From Gerris lacustris (lineage: Eukaryota; Arthropoda; Insecta; Hemiptera; Gerridae): DNA of 64,000 nt. Positions 21,043 to 30,752 of this stretch are shown piece by piece. Below the pieces are notes generated by a model. The model made no database searches. It was not told where the DNA came from and worked only from the letters and a program-made list of their open reading frames with translations. Each line of letters begins with the position of its first letter. Position 1 is the stretch's first letter. Location: the NCBI GenBank assembly GCA_951217055.1, contig OX578281.1, positions 13,176,447-13,240,446 on the forward strand, in the 5' to 3' direction. A program made the translations under genes and the position numbers.

Positions 21043-21313
21043 ATCCTTTATATTAATAACTTCACTTTTGTGGCTGGCCTGTGTGCCTGGTTGGGTGGGT
21101 GTCGTCAAATTTTTGGAAGGCTAGTTAACCCTCTTCCAGTCATCCAATCGAGCTGAAACTTGGCACATAGACTCTCTACCAATACAAAAACATTCAAACA
21201 AATTAATTAAATTTTACTAATTAATTAATTTTTAAATAATTATTTAAAATTAAAATGAATTATTACCAATCCTTCCCCTCACAACCAAAATGCAAAAATA
21301 TAAAGGATTTATA
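21043..21313. mobile_element. Possible short inverted-repeat element
   Basis: AAATCCTTTATATT (21041-21054) and AATATAAAGGATTT (21297-21310) are inverted. Between them lies CGAGCTGAAACTTGGCACAT, a block of the kind often seen in insect DNA elements. No target duplication is clear. Confidence 0.45.
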
Positions 21314-21526
21314 ATAAAAACTTGGTTTTTATGGGCTGGTATTATTAAAAATAATTTTTGAATTGATAACCGGAAGTCAGATAAATTTCGGTATTGTCTC
21401 ACTATACATGGTTTCTAATGTTGCAAATACCACCCTCCATATATTTTCGCACCATTATCCATCAACTTTTAGAAGCGAAAGCAACATTAGAGTATGTATG
21501 CTAAATACAATCATTATGGATTATGA

Positions 21527-22154
21527 GAGAGTTAGTGAGGTACGGTCTAAAGTCTAAAGAAAAAACTAAGTTTTTACCAACTAGTTTCGTAAAATATATT
21601 TACATCGTCAGGGTAACTTACATATGGGCTTTTAAGTTACAATTTTTATATTTTTTTGTTTTATTAATATAAACAAACCTGTTTTATAAATTGACATTAT
21701 TGACAATTAATGTCTGTTAAAGAATCATGTCTTGTTTCTACATAAGAAGAGAGATGAATAACAAATTTAAAAATTGGATATAATGTTGTGATAACAGATA
21801 CTGAGGTTATTGGTGTCAGTTCTAAAATTGACGGTGTTATTAGTTTTAGATATATGGTACAATGGTACATTTCAAGAATATTTCTTCTATAAAAATTGGG
21901 TTCTTGAGCAAGGACTATGGGATTCATTTTCATCTCTCTTCTAACGTAGGAACAAGACATGATTCTTTAACAGACATTAATTGTCAATAATGTCAATTTA
22001 TAAAACAGGTTTGTTTATATTAATAAAACAAAAAAATATAAAAATTGTAACTTAAAAGCCCATATGCAAGTTACCCTGACGATGTAAATATATTTTAGGA
22101 AACTAGTTGGTAAAAACTTAGTTTTTTCTTTAGACCGTACCTTACTAACTCTCT
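21527..22154. mobile_element. Foldback element with 230-bp near-identical arms
   Basis: The left arm 21527-21758 and right arm 21929-22154 are reverse complements with only a few differences (for example GAGAGTTAGTGAGGTACGGT against its complement at 22135-22154). The loop is 170 bp. No ORF of note. TIR-only elements of this shape are usually foldback-type MITEs. Confidence 0.85.
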
Positions 22155-22219
22155 TATATCTACACTTTAATGGTTGCTAACTTAAAATTTAATTATGGAT
22201 TATTTAAGATGACGAAAAT

Positions 22220-22680
22220 GATGGTATCTTAATAATTCAAACTAGACATTATTGTTTTGAGACAGTGGTTAAAGTTGAATACAACGGTATTAAAGATGAA
22301 GATGGAGGAAGAATCAGTTACTTTAGACATGTATGATGTATGTACACAATGAGATGGTCAGTGGAAAACATGAAACATGCATCACTTCAGAATGATTCAA
22401 TATAGACATTATGTCAGTTTTGAGACTGTGGCTAAAGTTGAATACAAAGGGGTTAACGGATGGAATAAGAATCAGCTACTTTGCGCATGCTTCTAATCAA
22501 CAAAGTCATCAGTGGGGAAACATGTATTACTTCAGAATGATTCAAACTAGACATTATGTCAGTTTTGAGACAGTAGCTAAAGAAGAAATCAAAGGTGTTA
22601 ATTACTCAGCAATACCGTTCCTACAAAAAGAGTTAAACAAAGAAATTGTCTACAAAGGTCACGTATTACTATAGATAGCT
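22220..22680 (+). repeat. Three tandem degenerate ~145-bp units with coding-like sequence
   Basis: Units begin near 22231, 22391 and 22536, each with ATTCAA..TAGACATTAT and TTTGAGAC.GT. They translate to variants of RHYVSFETVAKVEYKGV in different frames. Units 2 and 3 also share AACATG..TTACTTCAGAATG. The last unit continues NYSAIPFLQKELNKEIVYKG to a stop at 22672-22674. The protein is not recognised. Possible origins are a duplicated exon remnant or a minisatellite seeded in one. Confidence 0.55.
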
Positions 22681-22834
22681 TCTTAAATATAATTTTTTAA
22701 AAAGTTACACATATCATGAACAAAAAATACATACAGTCATCATCGTTACATTGATAATAACAATAAACATGAAGAAAACTATTCATATAAAAAAATATGT
22801 TGATTCAGTAGGCAAAGCGGGGTTTTATTTATTT

Positions 22835-23300
22835 ATCTCCGCAGTAGGGAGATAAAGTTATGACTTTAGATTAATTTAGAGGGACTAAAGTAAGTCTTTT
22901 CTTCCCTGAACTCAAAAAGTAGGGAGACAAAGTAAAAGCAGGGAGAAAAAGAAGGATTGCCAACTTAATTATTTTATAAATCGTAGAGAATGAATGGCTA
23001 ATGTAATGAAGTTGTTGAAATCAGGTTGGCGACACTGCTTTTTCGACCTTGTTTACATTACATCAAACCTGCATCTAAATAACCTTCTATTTGAGCTTAA
23101 TTGCAATTCTTATTCTTATTTGTTTTTAATATTGAATCTCTTATATCTGCTATTAAAAGTGCTAACAATTATTGTTATTTAATAAAATAATAAATTTTGC
23201 AGTTTTTCTGTGCAATGCGGATGAAAATATGTATTTTCTCCCTATTGAAGATAAAATATTTTATGTACCTCGGGAGTAAAGTGCCATAATTCCCCTCGCG
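22835..23300 (+). repeat. GGAGATAAAATATT repeat family, copy 2
   Basis: Matches 8656-9070 and 50640-51070 in the same orientation (GTAGGGAGATAAAGTTATG, GAAATCAGGTTGGCGACACT, ATCTAAATAACCTTCTATTT). The GC-rich 3' hairpin section is missing. Confidence 0.75.
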
Positions 23301-24605
23301 ATCGGTAAAACCCTTTGCTAATATTTAATAAATTTCCATGTGTTAAAAAAAGGATTGAATCCTGATCTGGGATTTAAAAAGTTAGGTGTTTCCAAGAGTG
23401 GTATTAAGTCCGTATTCAATACAAAATAAAAAAACAAACTTTAAGGTATTCAATCTGTATTTAAACATTATGGAAACGTAGTAATTATTTGATTATAAAA
23501 TAATAATATTTTTATTCGTCAGGTATAGAATTATTCAGTAATTAATTGTTTTTTGTTTTTTTTTTTTTTTTTTTAGCGTTCAGTATTATTGTGATTAAAT
23601 AATATAATATAACGTTTTATTTGGCTATGTTCCATCCCTCTAAACAGAAATAAAAATTATATTTTCAAAACTTAATTCTTCTGATATTGTTCCGTATTTT
23701 GTAAATTTGGCTTAATTCAATCTTAGAGCTCTGTACAATTCACTATTCTTAAAGACTTTGATGCAACATTATTATTAAAGTTTTGAAATCAAAGTTTGAT
23801 ATGAAAACCTACAAATAAACAACTAAAAGGTTAAACAGAAAATAAATTTGTCAAATTCATTAATCATAAATAAAATGCACCTGTCTTCATCGGAACAGTT
23901 TCTTAGAATTATTATTTATTTTTATTTAAATCTATATTTCACTTTTATTTATTTACATAATATTTTTTTCCCCCTTTAATTATAAAAAAATCAGTAATAA
24001 TTTTTCTCTTAAAGTTTTCAATTCTAATAGCTGGTAATAAATATATTCAATTGGAGTGTGTCAACATCCAAAGATATCTTTCAAGTTAAGAACTCACTTA
24101 AGTCGTGTGCGTATATAATTTTTTTGTAAAAATAATCATAATTATTTAATAGCCTTTCAGAGATTTTTTTTTTTTTCTTTTTCAAAATGTAAGCTTGGAT
24201 AGTATCCAAAAATCTTTAGTTGAATATTAATGTTAATAAAAAAAAAAATACCTCAAAATTAAGATAATATTATAATATAAATGTAGATCTTCTGTAAAAA
24301 TATTAAAATTTAATTACATGCATCCTATTTGATATGTATAAGTTTATAAAATTGTTTCAATTAAAATTTAATCTTCTGGGGTTCAGCCCTGCTTGAATGG
24401 AGACTAGTTTATGTCATAATTTTAGTTTAAAAAAATCAAGTATGCCTTGGAAATTAACAAAATGTTATTTTTCTCACTAGTAAATTGCTTTTTTTCTAAG
24501 AAATACGACAAAATGTTTTACGTAAGCCCAAAAAAGCTTTTAGTTTACTTCCATTCGTGTGTTGAGACATTTAGATAATTATTACAAGAAATAAGAATAA
24601 TAAAC
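23301..24605. other. Intronic stretch, AT-rich
   Basis: Homopolymer T runs (about 23550-23574, 24165-24182) and AT-rich intron DNA. No coding, RNA or paired repeat signal was seen. Confidence 0.5.
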
Positions 24606-24690
24606 AGTCCAGTCATGCACCATGAATTAATGAGCGAATTTTCAAAGAAATCTGCGTATTATTGGCTTATGATAATATAGGAAAATTTTG
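24606..24690 (+). repeat. Fragment of the 10.2-kb dispersed repeat
   Basis: CAGTCATGCACCATGAA through GATAATATAGGAAAATTTTG matches 10218-10306 with few changes. Its right edge is exactly where the GC-rich element begins. Confidence 0.75.
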
Positions 24691-25285
24691 GCGCGTCAAG
24701 CGTGATTGATAGTCTAGGAACCCGTTTGACGCTTGAGTCAAGCCTTGACGGTGATTGATGGAAAGTTTGAATGACTCAAGCGGCTGGACGGAGCGCTTGA
24801 TAGTCTAGAGCAATTTTGATCAAGCATTCCGTCAATCACCTGCTCAACACCAGGAAATGAGGACCTTCTGCTCGCTTCCGAAGGTTCGGTGGATAATAAT
24901 GCCGATCGAGAATTTATTAGTCTCCTCATTGATTTATATAGTGATTGCCCGGAGTTGTGGAAAGTTCCACTCCTTCGACCAACGTGGTTTCCTCTGGATC
25001 TTTCTTTTCCGCTTGAGAGCAACAACTGTCAAGATGAGAAACAGAAATCCTGATTCGAAACCCATGGTATCTACACAATGCTGATTCACTACAGTCCAGG
25101 AGGAGCAGTTCACTAGTCGAAAACTCCGCTACAAATGAGTGTTGATGAAAAGATTGATGGGATGCTTGATGCGCCCCAAGGCTGCTTGAAGTGCGTGTCA
25201 ATCAGCTTGACGCGCTGTTTTGATCAAGCGGATTGAAGGGACGCGCGCTGGGACGCGCTGTTTTGATAGTGAAGGGCCTGCTTTA
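24691..25285 (+). mobile_element. GC-rich element with a MADF-like reading frame
   Basis: Starts GCGCGTCAAGCGTGATTGA and has its inverted form TCAATCAGCTTGACGCGC at 25198-25215. GACGCGCTGTTTTGAT is repeated directly at 25209 and 25251. Base composition is clearly richer in GC than the intron around it. A plus-strand frame from about 24840 to the stop at 25051 contains EFISLLIDLYSDCPELWKV, which has the spacing of the first helix of MADF (Myb/SANT-like) DNA-binding domains. Such domains occur as the second protein of PIF/Harbinger elements. The rest of the domain is lost. Assignment to PIF/Harbinger is an inference; no transposase is seen. Confidence 0.55.
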
Positions 25286-25474
25286 GTGTTGTATTTTAAT
25301 TATTTCGGCTTTGATTATAAACTCAACGGTACACTGCGCAAGTACACGAGGAAGGAAGGGTGGGGAAAACACTCATTGACTATCTAAGCTCATGTTTTGC
25401 TTTTGTATTCTAATGCATGTGATTTAATAATATTAATACTTATAATAATAATTAGTACAATTAATATGTTGCAG

Positions 25475-25650
25475 TTGGTATATCTGTATGGCTGACAGTG
25501 TCGTTCACCTGTGAGAGATACGTGGCAGTATGTCATCCACTGAAGGGCAAAGTTTTCTGTACTGTTGCCAGAGCAAGAAAACTTATCACTATAGTTTTCA
25601 TTGTCGTTCCCTTATCACTTATCACAACACCTTTTGAACATTCGATAGGA
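25475..25650 (+). CDS. GPCR coding exon 2 (TM3-TM4)
   Basis: Acceptor TTGCAG at 25469-25474, donor GTAAGT at 25651. It completes the split Leu codon of exon 1 and reads LGISVWLTVSFTCERYVAVC, so TM3 ends in ERY (the E/DRY G-protein motif). ICL2 follows (HPLKGKVFCTVARARK), then TM4 (LITIVFIVVPLSLITTPFE). The frame is open and joins in phase to exon 3. The position usually held by the conserved TM3 cysteine (25 residues before the Arg of ERY) is Trp. Confidence 0.9.
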
Positions 25651-25996
25651 GTAAGTATGTGTTAAAACAATGTCAATTGTTTAATAATTGAATTTTTTTT
25701 TAAGTGTATAACGATACTTAATTCATAAAGCAAACCTATATTTTTAGTGCCTGTTACCTGTTAAGATACTAAATTCGCAAATGTCAGTTTTACTCTAAAT
25801 GCAGTAAAACTCTTGATCAAAAATCTTTATCAGTGTGCACTCATTTACAACTTTTTATTTACACGAGTTCAATTAAATGGATATATCTGTTTGACCGGGC
25901 CTTTACATAGTTCAATAAACAAGTTGGTTGTATGGATAGCAGTGATTAGGATTGTGCTCATTATTTTTCCTTTGCTGCTTACATCTTGAATTTTAG

Positions 25997-26540
25997 TTGA
26001 GTGGAACCTAACCCATGGAGCATATGGGTTTAGATTCCAAGACTCGAGAACTCAGTGGAACCTAACCCATGGAGCATATGGGTTTAGATTCCAAGACTCG
26101 AGAACTCAGTGGCACCTAACCCATGAAGCATATGAGTTTAGATTCCAAGACACGAGAACTCAGTGGAACCTAACCCATGGAGCATATGAGTTTAGATGCC
26201 AAGGCCCAAGAACTCAGTGGAACCTAACCCATGGAGCATATGAGTTTAGATTCCAAGACACGAGAACTCCGTGGAACCTAACCCATGGATCATATTGGTT
26301 TAGATTCCAAGGCCCAAGAACTCAGTGGAACCTAACCCGTGGAGCAAATGGGTTAAGATTCCAAGGCCCAAGAACTTAGTGGAACTTAACCCATGGAGCA
26401 TATGGGTTTAGATTCAAATGCCCAAGAACTCAGTGGAACCTAACCCATGGAAATGGGTTAAGATTCCAAGGCTCGATAACTCAGTGGGACCTAACCCATG
26501 GAGCAAATGGGTTTAGATCCGAGGCCCGGGAGCTCAATGG
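25997..26540 (+). repeat. 54-bp minisatellite, about 10 copies
   Basis: The unit CAGTGGAACCTAACCCATGG, then AGCATATGGGTTTAGATTCC and AAGACTCGAGAACT (54 bp) repeats about ten times with sporadic substitutions and one short unit near 26440. A detached piece (about 26742-26780) follows after a 200-bp interruption. The array lies 350 bp after exon 2. Confidence 0.9.
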
Positions 26541-26929
26541 TCATGGAGCATATGGTTCAGTTCAGTTTCAAAAAGTTTATTTCCAATAGTATACATCGTT
26601 TGGTTGTACAAAATCGTATAAAGGCGACAGTTTCACAGTTATCACTTTATCCTTACAATTTTATATATTTACAAAATTTAAAGTTACAATATTATTAAAG
26701 TAGGAAAAAACAAATAAAAAACCTACAACTAACAAGTGGTGACATGGAGAATATGGGTTTAGATTTCCTAGAACTCAGTGGAATCGAAGCTTATAATTAA
26801 GTCATCTTATTAAAACTTATATGCATTTGATAGCTTTTTTGGCCTAAGTTCAAATACATCCTCCCCTGAAGACTGTCTAGTTATATTTATTTTAAATATG
26901 ATAAACGTAACGTTTAAGAACACCTTGTT

Positions 26930-27835
26930 ATAATATGATGAGTTGAGTAGTGATAAACGTTTTAAGGTGTGAATGAAATTATAAGTTTATTAAATATTAC
27001 TGTGAGACGTTTCGACCCTAAAAGGTTATCTTCAGTCAGTTTAATAATTTAATGCTGTTTATTGTTGTATACATGTGTAATAAGTAAATTAAGTGAAATA
27101 AAATCTTTCTCGAAGTGAGAGCGTCAATATTAAAAGTTCTTATAAATCAATGATTAATTGAACATTAAAATAAATTTGATTAAACTGTAAACAAGACATG
27201 GTAACTATATTCTAATTCTAACTATGACTAAGCATACAACAATACAAATAATAGCATAATACTTCTTGCATACGAGTCCGCAAGACAGTGAGACATTTTC
27301 ATGTTTTCGCTCTGCGTAAACTACCGATATAAAATGAAATAAAATCGGTAATTTATTCAAGTAATTGATAAAAGTAGATGGAAGATAATTTTTATTCTTA
27401 TCTCCACACCGGCACTGCCGCGGCTTGATTACAAACGACTGAATTCAAAGGCGCCGGCCCGCCTTCTACGAATTGTTAATATGCCTTCATACTAGGTAGG
27501 CCGAGAGTTGATGGCAACCTCCTGTACTTCCCTAACTCCCTGTCACACGTATAAATATTTTCGACTTTCTTCGGCCCTATGACGTGCGGTGGAGGGAGGC
27601 TTAACAGCTGGAGACAGACTGTGCACACCTCCTATATCTTTCTAACTACTTAATACACCGGGTAACGTTTTTTAGTAACGCTTTTCGAGTTATGTAGCAC
27701 AGCCTAAACATGAAAATGTCAAAAACAGAAATTAACGTTAAATTTAACAATTCTTAGTACTTAGTGTAACATTTAATAAACTTTATCCACACCTTAAAAC
27801 ATCTATTACTACTCAACTCATTATATTTCTTATAA
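26930..27835 (-). mobile_element. Inverted-end element with a hammerhead-core-like motif
   Basis: ATGAGTTGAGTAGTGATA (26938) to about 26993 is inverted at about 27773-27832 (ATTACTACTCAACTCAT). A second inverted pair, GACATTTTCATGTTT near 27293 and AAACATGAAAATGTC near 27707, lies inside. On the minus strand at 27009-27035 the sequence reads CTGAAGA, TAACC-TTTTA-GGGTC, GAAAC: the CUGANGA/GAAA layout of a hammerhead core with a short stem II. Elements with such motifs and inverted ends are typical of Penelope-like retroelements. No RT frame is present here. Confidence 0.5.
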
Positions 27836-27894
27836 TCTTATGTTAAATCCATTATTATTTTCTAATTTTTTTTTTTTTTAATGTTTTTTAACAG

Positions 27895-28095
27895 GTTGTG
27901 GTGAATCCCGAAACAAACAAAACATCTATGTACCGATACAGCGATTTAAGGAAAGACCCTATATACAAGAACGTATTCTTCTGGTTCATCCCAATCACTT
28001 ATGTTTTTATTCCTTTGATCATTCTTGCTGTACTCAACACGCTCCTTGTTAATGCAGTAAGAAGAAGTCGACGGCGGAGATCTACCCTTACACAG
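27895..28095 (+). CDS. GPCR coding exon 3 (ECL2, TM5, start of ICL3)
   Basis: Acceptor TTAACAG ends at 27894 and donor GTATTT begins at 28096. Encodes a 38-residue ECL2 (VVVNPETNKTSMYRYSDL..) with an N-glycosylation sequon NKT and no cysteine. It then encodes TM5 (NVFFWFIPITYVFIPLIILA) and a very basic start of ICL3 (RRSRRRR). In phase with both neighbours. The lack of a cysteine matches its absence at the top of TM3. Confidence 0.9.
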
Positions 28096-28539
28096 GTATT
28101 TAACTAAAACTTATTTCTTGACATTGATTTTAGTTTCAACACAGATATATTTTGTCTACATCATAGGACCTTGCTCCTTGCACTGTACCAAAGAATGGTG
28201 TGTATATTAGGCATGCCCTTAGTAGGAGACTTCAATCTGGGTTACTGAAATAATCAACTTTTTGTCTTCAGTTTAATCAAATAAATAGATAATATGAAAG
28301 CATTTTACTACGAAGGCAACAAGGAACATAAAATTTTACTTAAAATATACATTTTGAACTATTAAAGTCTTAGAATGATTTTTGAATGGCAAGCTTTAAT
28401 GTAAACACTCACTGCCTTTGATGCTGCCACAGAAGTTTTTTGGGGAGTAAATACAGCAACGCGAAGAGAAGTGGCAGTGGCTGAATATAAACGAGGTATA
28501 AGAAAATAGCAATATGCAGTGGGAGAGAAGTCGGGTTCG

Positions 28540-28690
28540 ATTTCCAGCCAGGGAGAAATTATTTATATGGTAAATTTTGATAAAAATGTTCAATAATAAT
28601 TAAATGTAACCACAAAAGCTCGAAACAAACTAACAAATGAAAAATACTCAGAGCAAGTAATTGTGTACTCGCATATGAGAAAGATTATAG
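28540..28690 (+). mobile_element. Partial ACTTTCTCATATA-family element
   Basis: GGGTTCGATTTCC, TGTTCAATAATAATTAAATG and CGCATATGAGAAAG match the 3' end of 45400-45545. It ends directly at the large palindrome that follows. Confidence 0.65.
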
Positions 28691-28898
28691 TAAACACATT
28701 ATACTTTTTAACTCTGACAGCTTGGGAAAATCGAGAAAAAAAAAGGGAGGAGAGTGAATGAAAGCTTGAGATTTTGGCGGGTAATAGGTCGGGCAATGAA
28801 CTATTACCCGCCAAAATCTCAGGCTCTCATTCACTCTCCTCCCATTTTTTTTCTCGATTTTCCCAAGCTGTCAGAGTTAAAAAGTATAATGTGTTTAC
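28691..28898. repeat. Near-perfect ~97-bp palindrome with 13-nt loop
   Basis: Left arm 28691-28787 (start GTAAACACATTATAC) and right arm 28801-28898 are reverse complements with a handful of mismatches around the loop GTCGGGCAATGAA. One arm plus the loop start also occurs once at 47048-47131, so the palindrome is a foldback form of a dispersed sequence. It lies in GPCR intron 3. Confidence 0.9.
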
Positions 28899-29599
28899 TT
28901 ATAGGACGTGTGAAAACATTCTGCTTTCAGCTGATATTTTACTTAATCTAGAAAAGCTTCATTTTCATTTCAGGGCTGTTTAATTTCTCGAAAGAGCCTC
29001 AAAATTATTTAACTGAATGAAATATTAGACCTAAATAATGTAGTAACAAGCAATTAAGCTAAGATTAGAGATTGAAGAATTTATTTATTCGCGAATGACG
29101 TTGTTCAAATTGAATAAGGAGTTACATCTTAAAAGTATTTATTTTATTTTTGTTTTATTTAATTTTATTAGTTAAATTAAGTCAATATCGGTTCAAACTA
29201 AATAAACATTTAAAAATAATTCTGTGGTGGTTTTGGGTAAACAAACTGTTTCTCATTGAGAAACCAGACATCCCCATCTGGCTAGAGGGCTGGAATAATA
29301 CTTTACTATTTATAATTCTAAATAAATGTTGAAAACACCTTTTAAATTTTAGTTACTTGGGTGATGGACTATCTAGATAGGTATATACTATTTTTTAAAT
29401 AGTTAATTTGTTATTTGTTTCATGTATAGTAAGATATATTGTTGTCAATGGAATTAATTTGATAACAAGGATAAAATGAAGAATGGTCAAAGCATCTCGA
29501 GTAAATATGGATAAATTCGATTGTATTTCACATCTTATCATCTATTCACTCTCCACCTAAGTATAAATGCATATTTATAATTCTTTGGACGTGGACAGG

Positions 29600-29665
29600 G
29601 AGAAGCCGGGTTCTATTTCCCGCAAGGAATGAGTTATTTTTATGGTAAAATTTGATACCGACCGT
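29600..29665 (+). mobile_element. Fragment of the ACTTTCTCATATA family (B-box region)
   Basis: GGGAGAAGCCGGGTTCTATT and GTTATTTTTATGGTAAA correspond to 45405-45440. Short fragment only. Confidence 0.5.
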
Positions 29666-29739
29666 CGATTAGCAAGGCAACTACACACCAATACAAAACG
29701 TATTGACATCACACCATCACAAGACGATTCAAGTTACTG

Positions 29740-30016
29740 CTCGGTCTTCTGGAGTGCAGGTTTATCTAAAAACTAGCTTATCTAAAAATTTATCTAAAAA
29801 CTAGCTTCTCATCTATAACGTAGTTCTAAAGCCAACTTGAACCTACACACGGTTTGGAAGTGTGGGGGCAGCACCAAGCCCTCCAATTCCCATCGTCTCC
29901 AAATCCTACAGTCAAAAATTCTTAGAATAATAACCGATGCTCCTGACTATGTTTCTAACCTTACTCTCCATTAAGTTCTCAATGTAATCCAGTCAAATGT
30001 GCATGAAAAGAGCTCT
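29740..30016 (+). pseudogene. Jockey-type LINE reverse transcriptase remnant
   Basis: One frame from 29835 reads GGSTKPSNSHRLQILQSKIL and RIITDAPDYVSNLTLH to a stop. This is the pattern seen near the end of Jockey-clade ORF2 proteins (LWGs…iQ..QSKiLR.IT.APwYV.N..LH). The preceding bases read LIYNVVLKPT, stop, TYTRFG in another frame, matching the usual LIY..VLkP.wtYG block. It is frameshifted, carries stops and covers only about 90 codons, so it is dead. Confidence 0.75.
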
Positions 30017-30017
30017 A

Positions 30018-30310
30018 AGAGGAAAGTTCTGGTGTAATTGTTGTTAGTGGCTTACTTTATGTTTTTTGGGGTGCTGAACACGAATCTGAAGTTGTCCAAC
30101 AAAATTTCCCTCGGCAAATATGAGAAATCATCGAAAAAACTACAAAAAAAAGTTTTTTTTATTGGTTTTCAGCTTATAACTTGCAAAGCAATCTACTCAC
30201 GCAAAAAGTGGTCTAGTAAAAAAATAAAAAGGAGAAAATAATCTACAATTTATGTCTATAACATTTATGGTTTTCACGCAAATGGGAGTTGAAATATTGG
30301 GAAGAGGTGG
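30018..30310 (+). repeat. Dispersed repeat (9.9-kb family), copy 2
   Basis: GAAAGTTCTGGTGTAATTGT, GGTGCTGAACACGAATCTGA and GCAAATGGGAGTTGAAATAT align with 9905-10195. It abuts the LINE remnant directly. Confidence 0.7.
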
Positions 30311-30361
30311 CGGGTGGAGGGTACAGACTGAAGGGTAAACGGTTGGTGGCCAGACTGCGCT

Positions 30362-30600
30362 GGCAGTTAATTTTATGTTTTTAGGTGTGCTGAACACGAA
30401 TCTAAAGTTGTCCAACAAAAATTTTACACGAAAATATGAGAAATCATCATAAAACCACTTTTTACTTTTATTTTTTTAGTGGATTTCACCTTATAACTTA
30501 CAAAGCAAGCTATTTACGCAAAAAGTGGAAGAGTAGTAAAATAAAGAGGAGAAAATAACCTACAAATTATTTCTTTACCATTTTTTTGTAAGTCGAATGG
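30362..30600 (+). repeat. Dispersed repeat (9.9-kb family), copy 3
   Basis: GTGCTGAACACGAATCTAAA, GCAAAAAGTGG and AAAATAACCTACAA repeat the previous unit after about 50 unrelated bases. Two copies in near tandem just upstream of GPCR exon 4. Confidence 0.7.
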
Positions 30601-30752
30601 GGAACTTTGTATCGAGACTGTTTGGAAATATTCCCGAAATATTTTTGAACAGTTTCTATACAATGTTTCGGAAGAAAATTCCTCAGTGTATGCTAAGTAG
30701 CCTTTACAGAATTTTAATATTTAAAATAATGGAATTTTATATTTGTTTGCAG

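Noticed and set aside
24738..25201. Two minus-strand frames in the GC-rich element
   Set aside because: They are opposite to the MADF-like plus-strand frame, which gives a better explanation of the open minus frames.
25997..26540. CRISPR-like array
   Set aside because: Repeats are contiguous with no unique spacers, and the genome is that of an animal.
30597..30752. Upstream extension of GPCR exon 4 to an ATG at 30597
   Set aside because: The extension lies before a good TTTGCAG acceptor, has no receptor-like sequence, and partly overlaps a dispersed repeat. Joining exon 3 directly to 30753 gives a continuous receptor.
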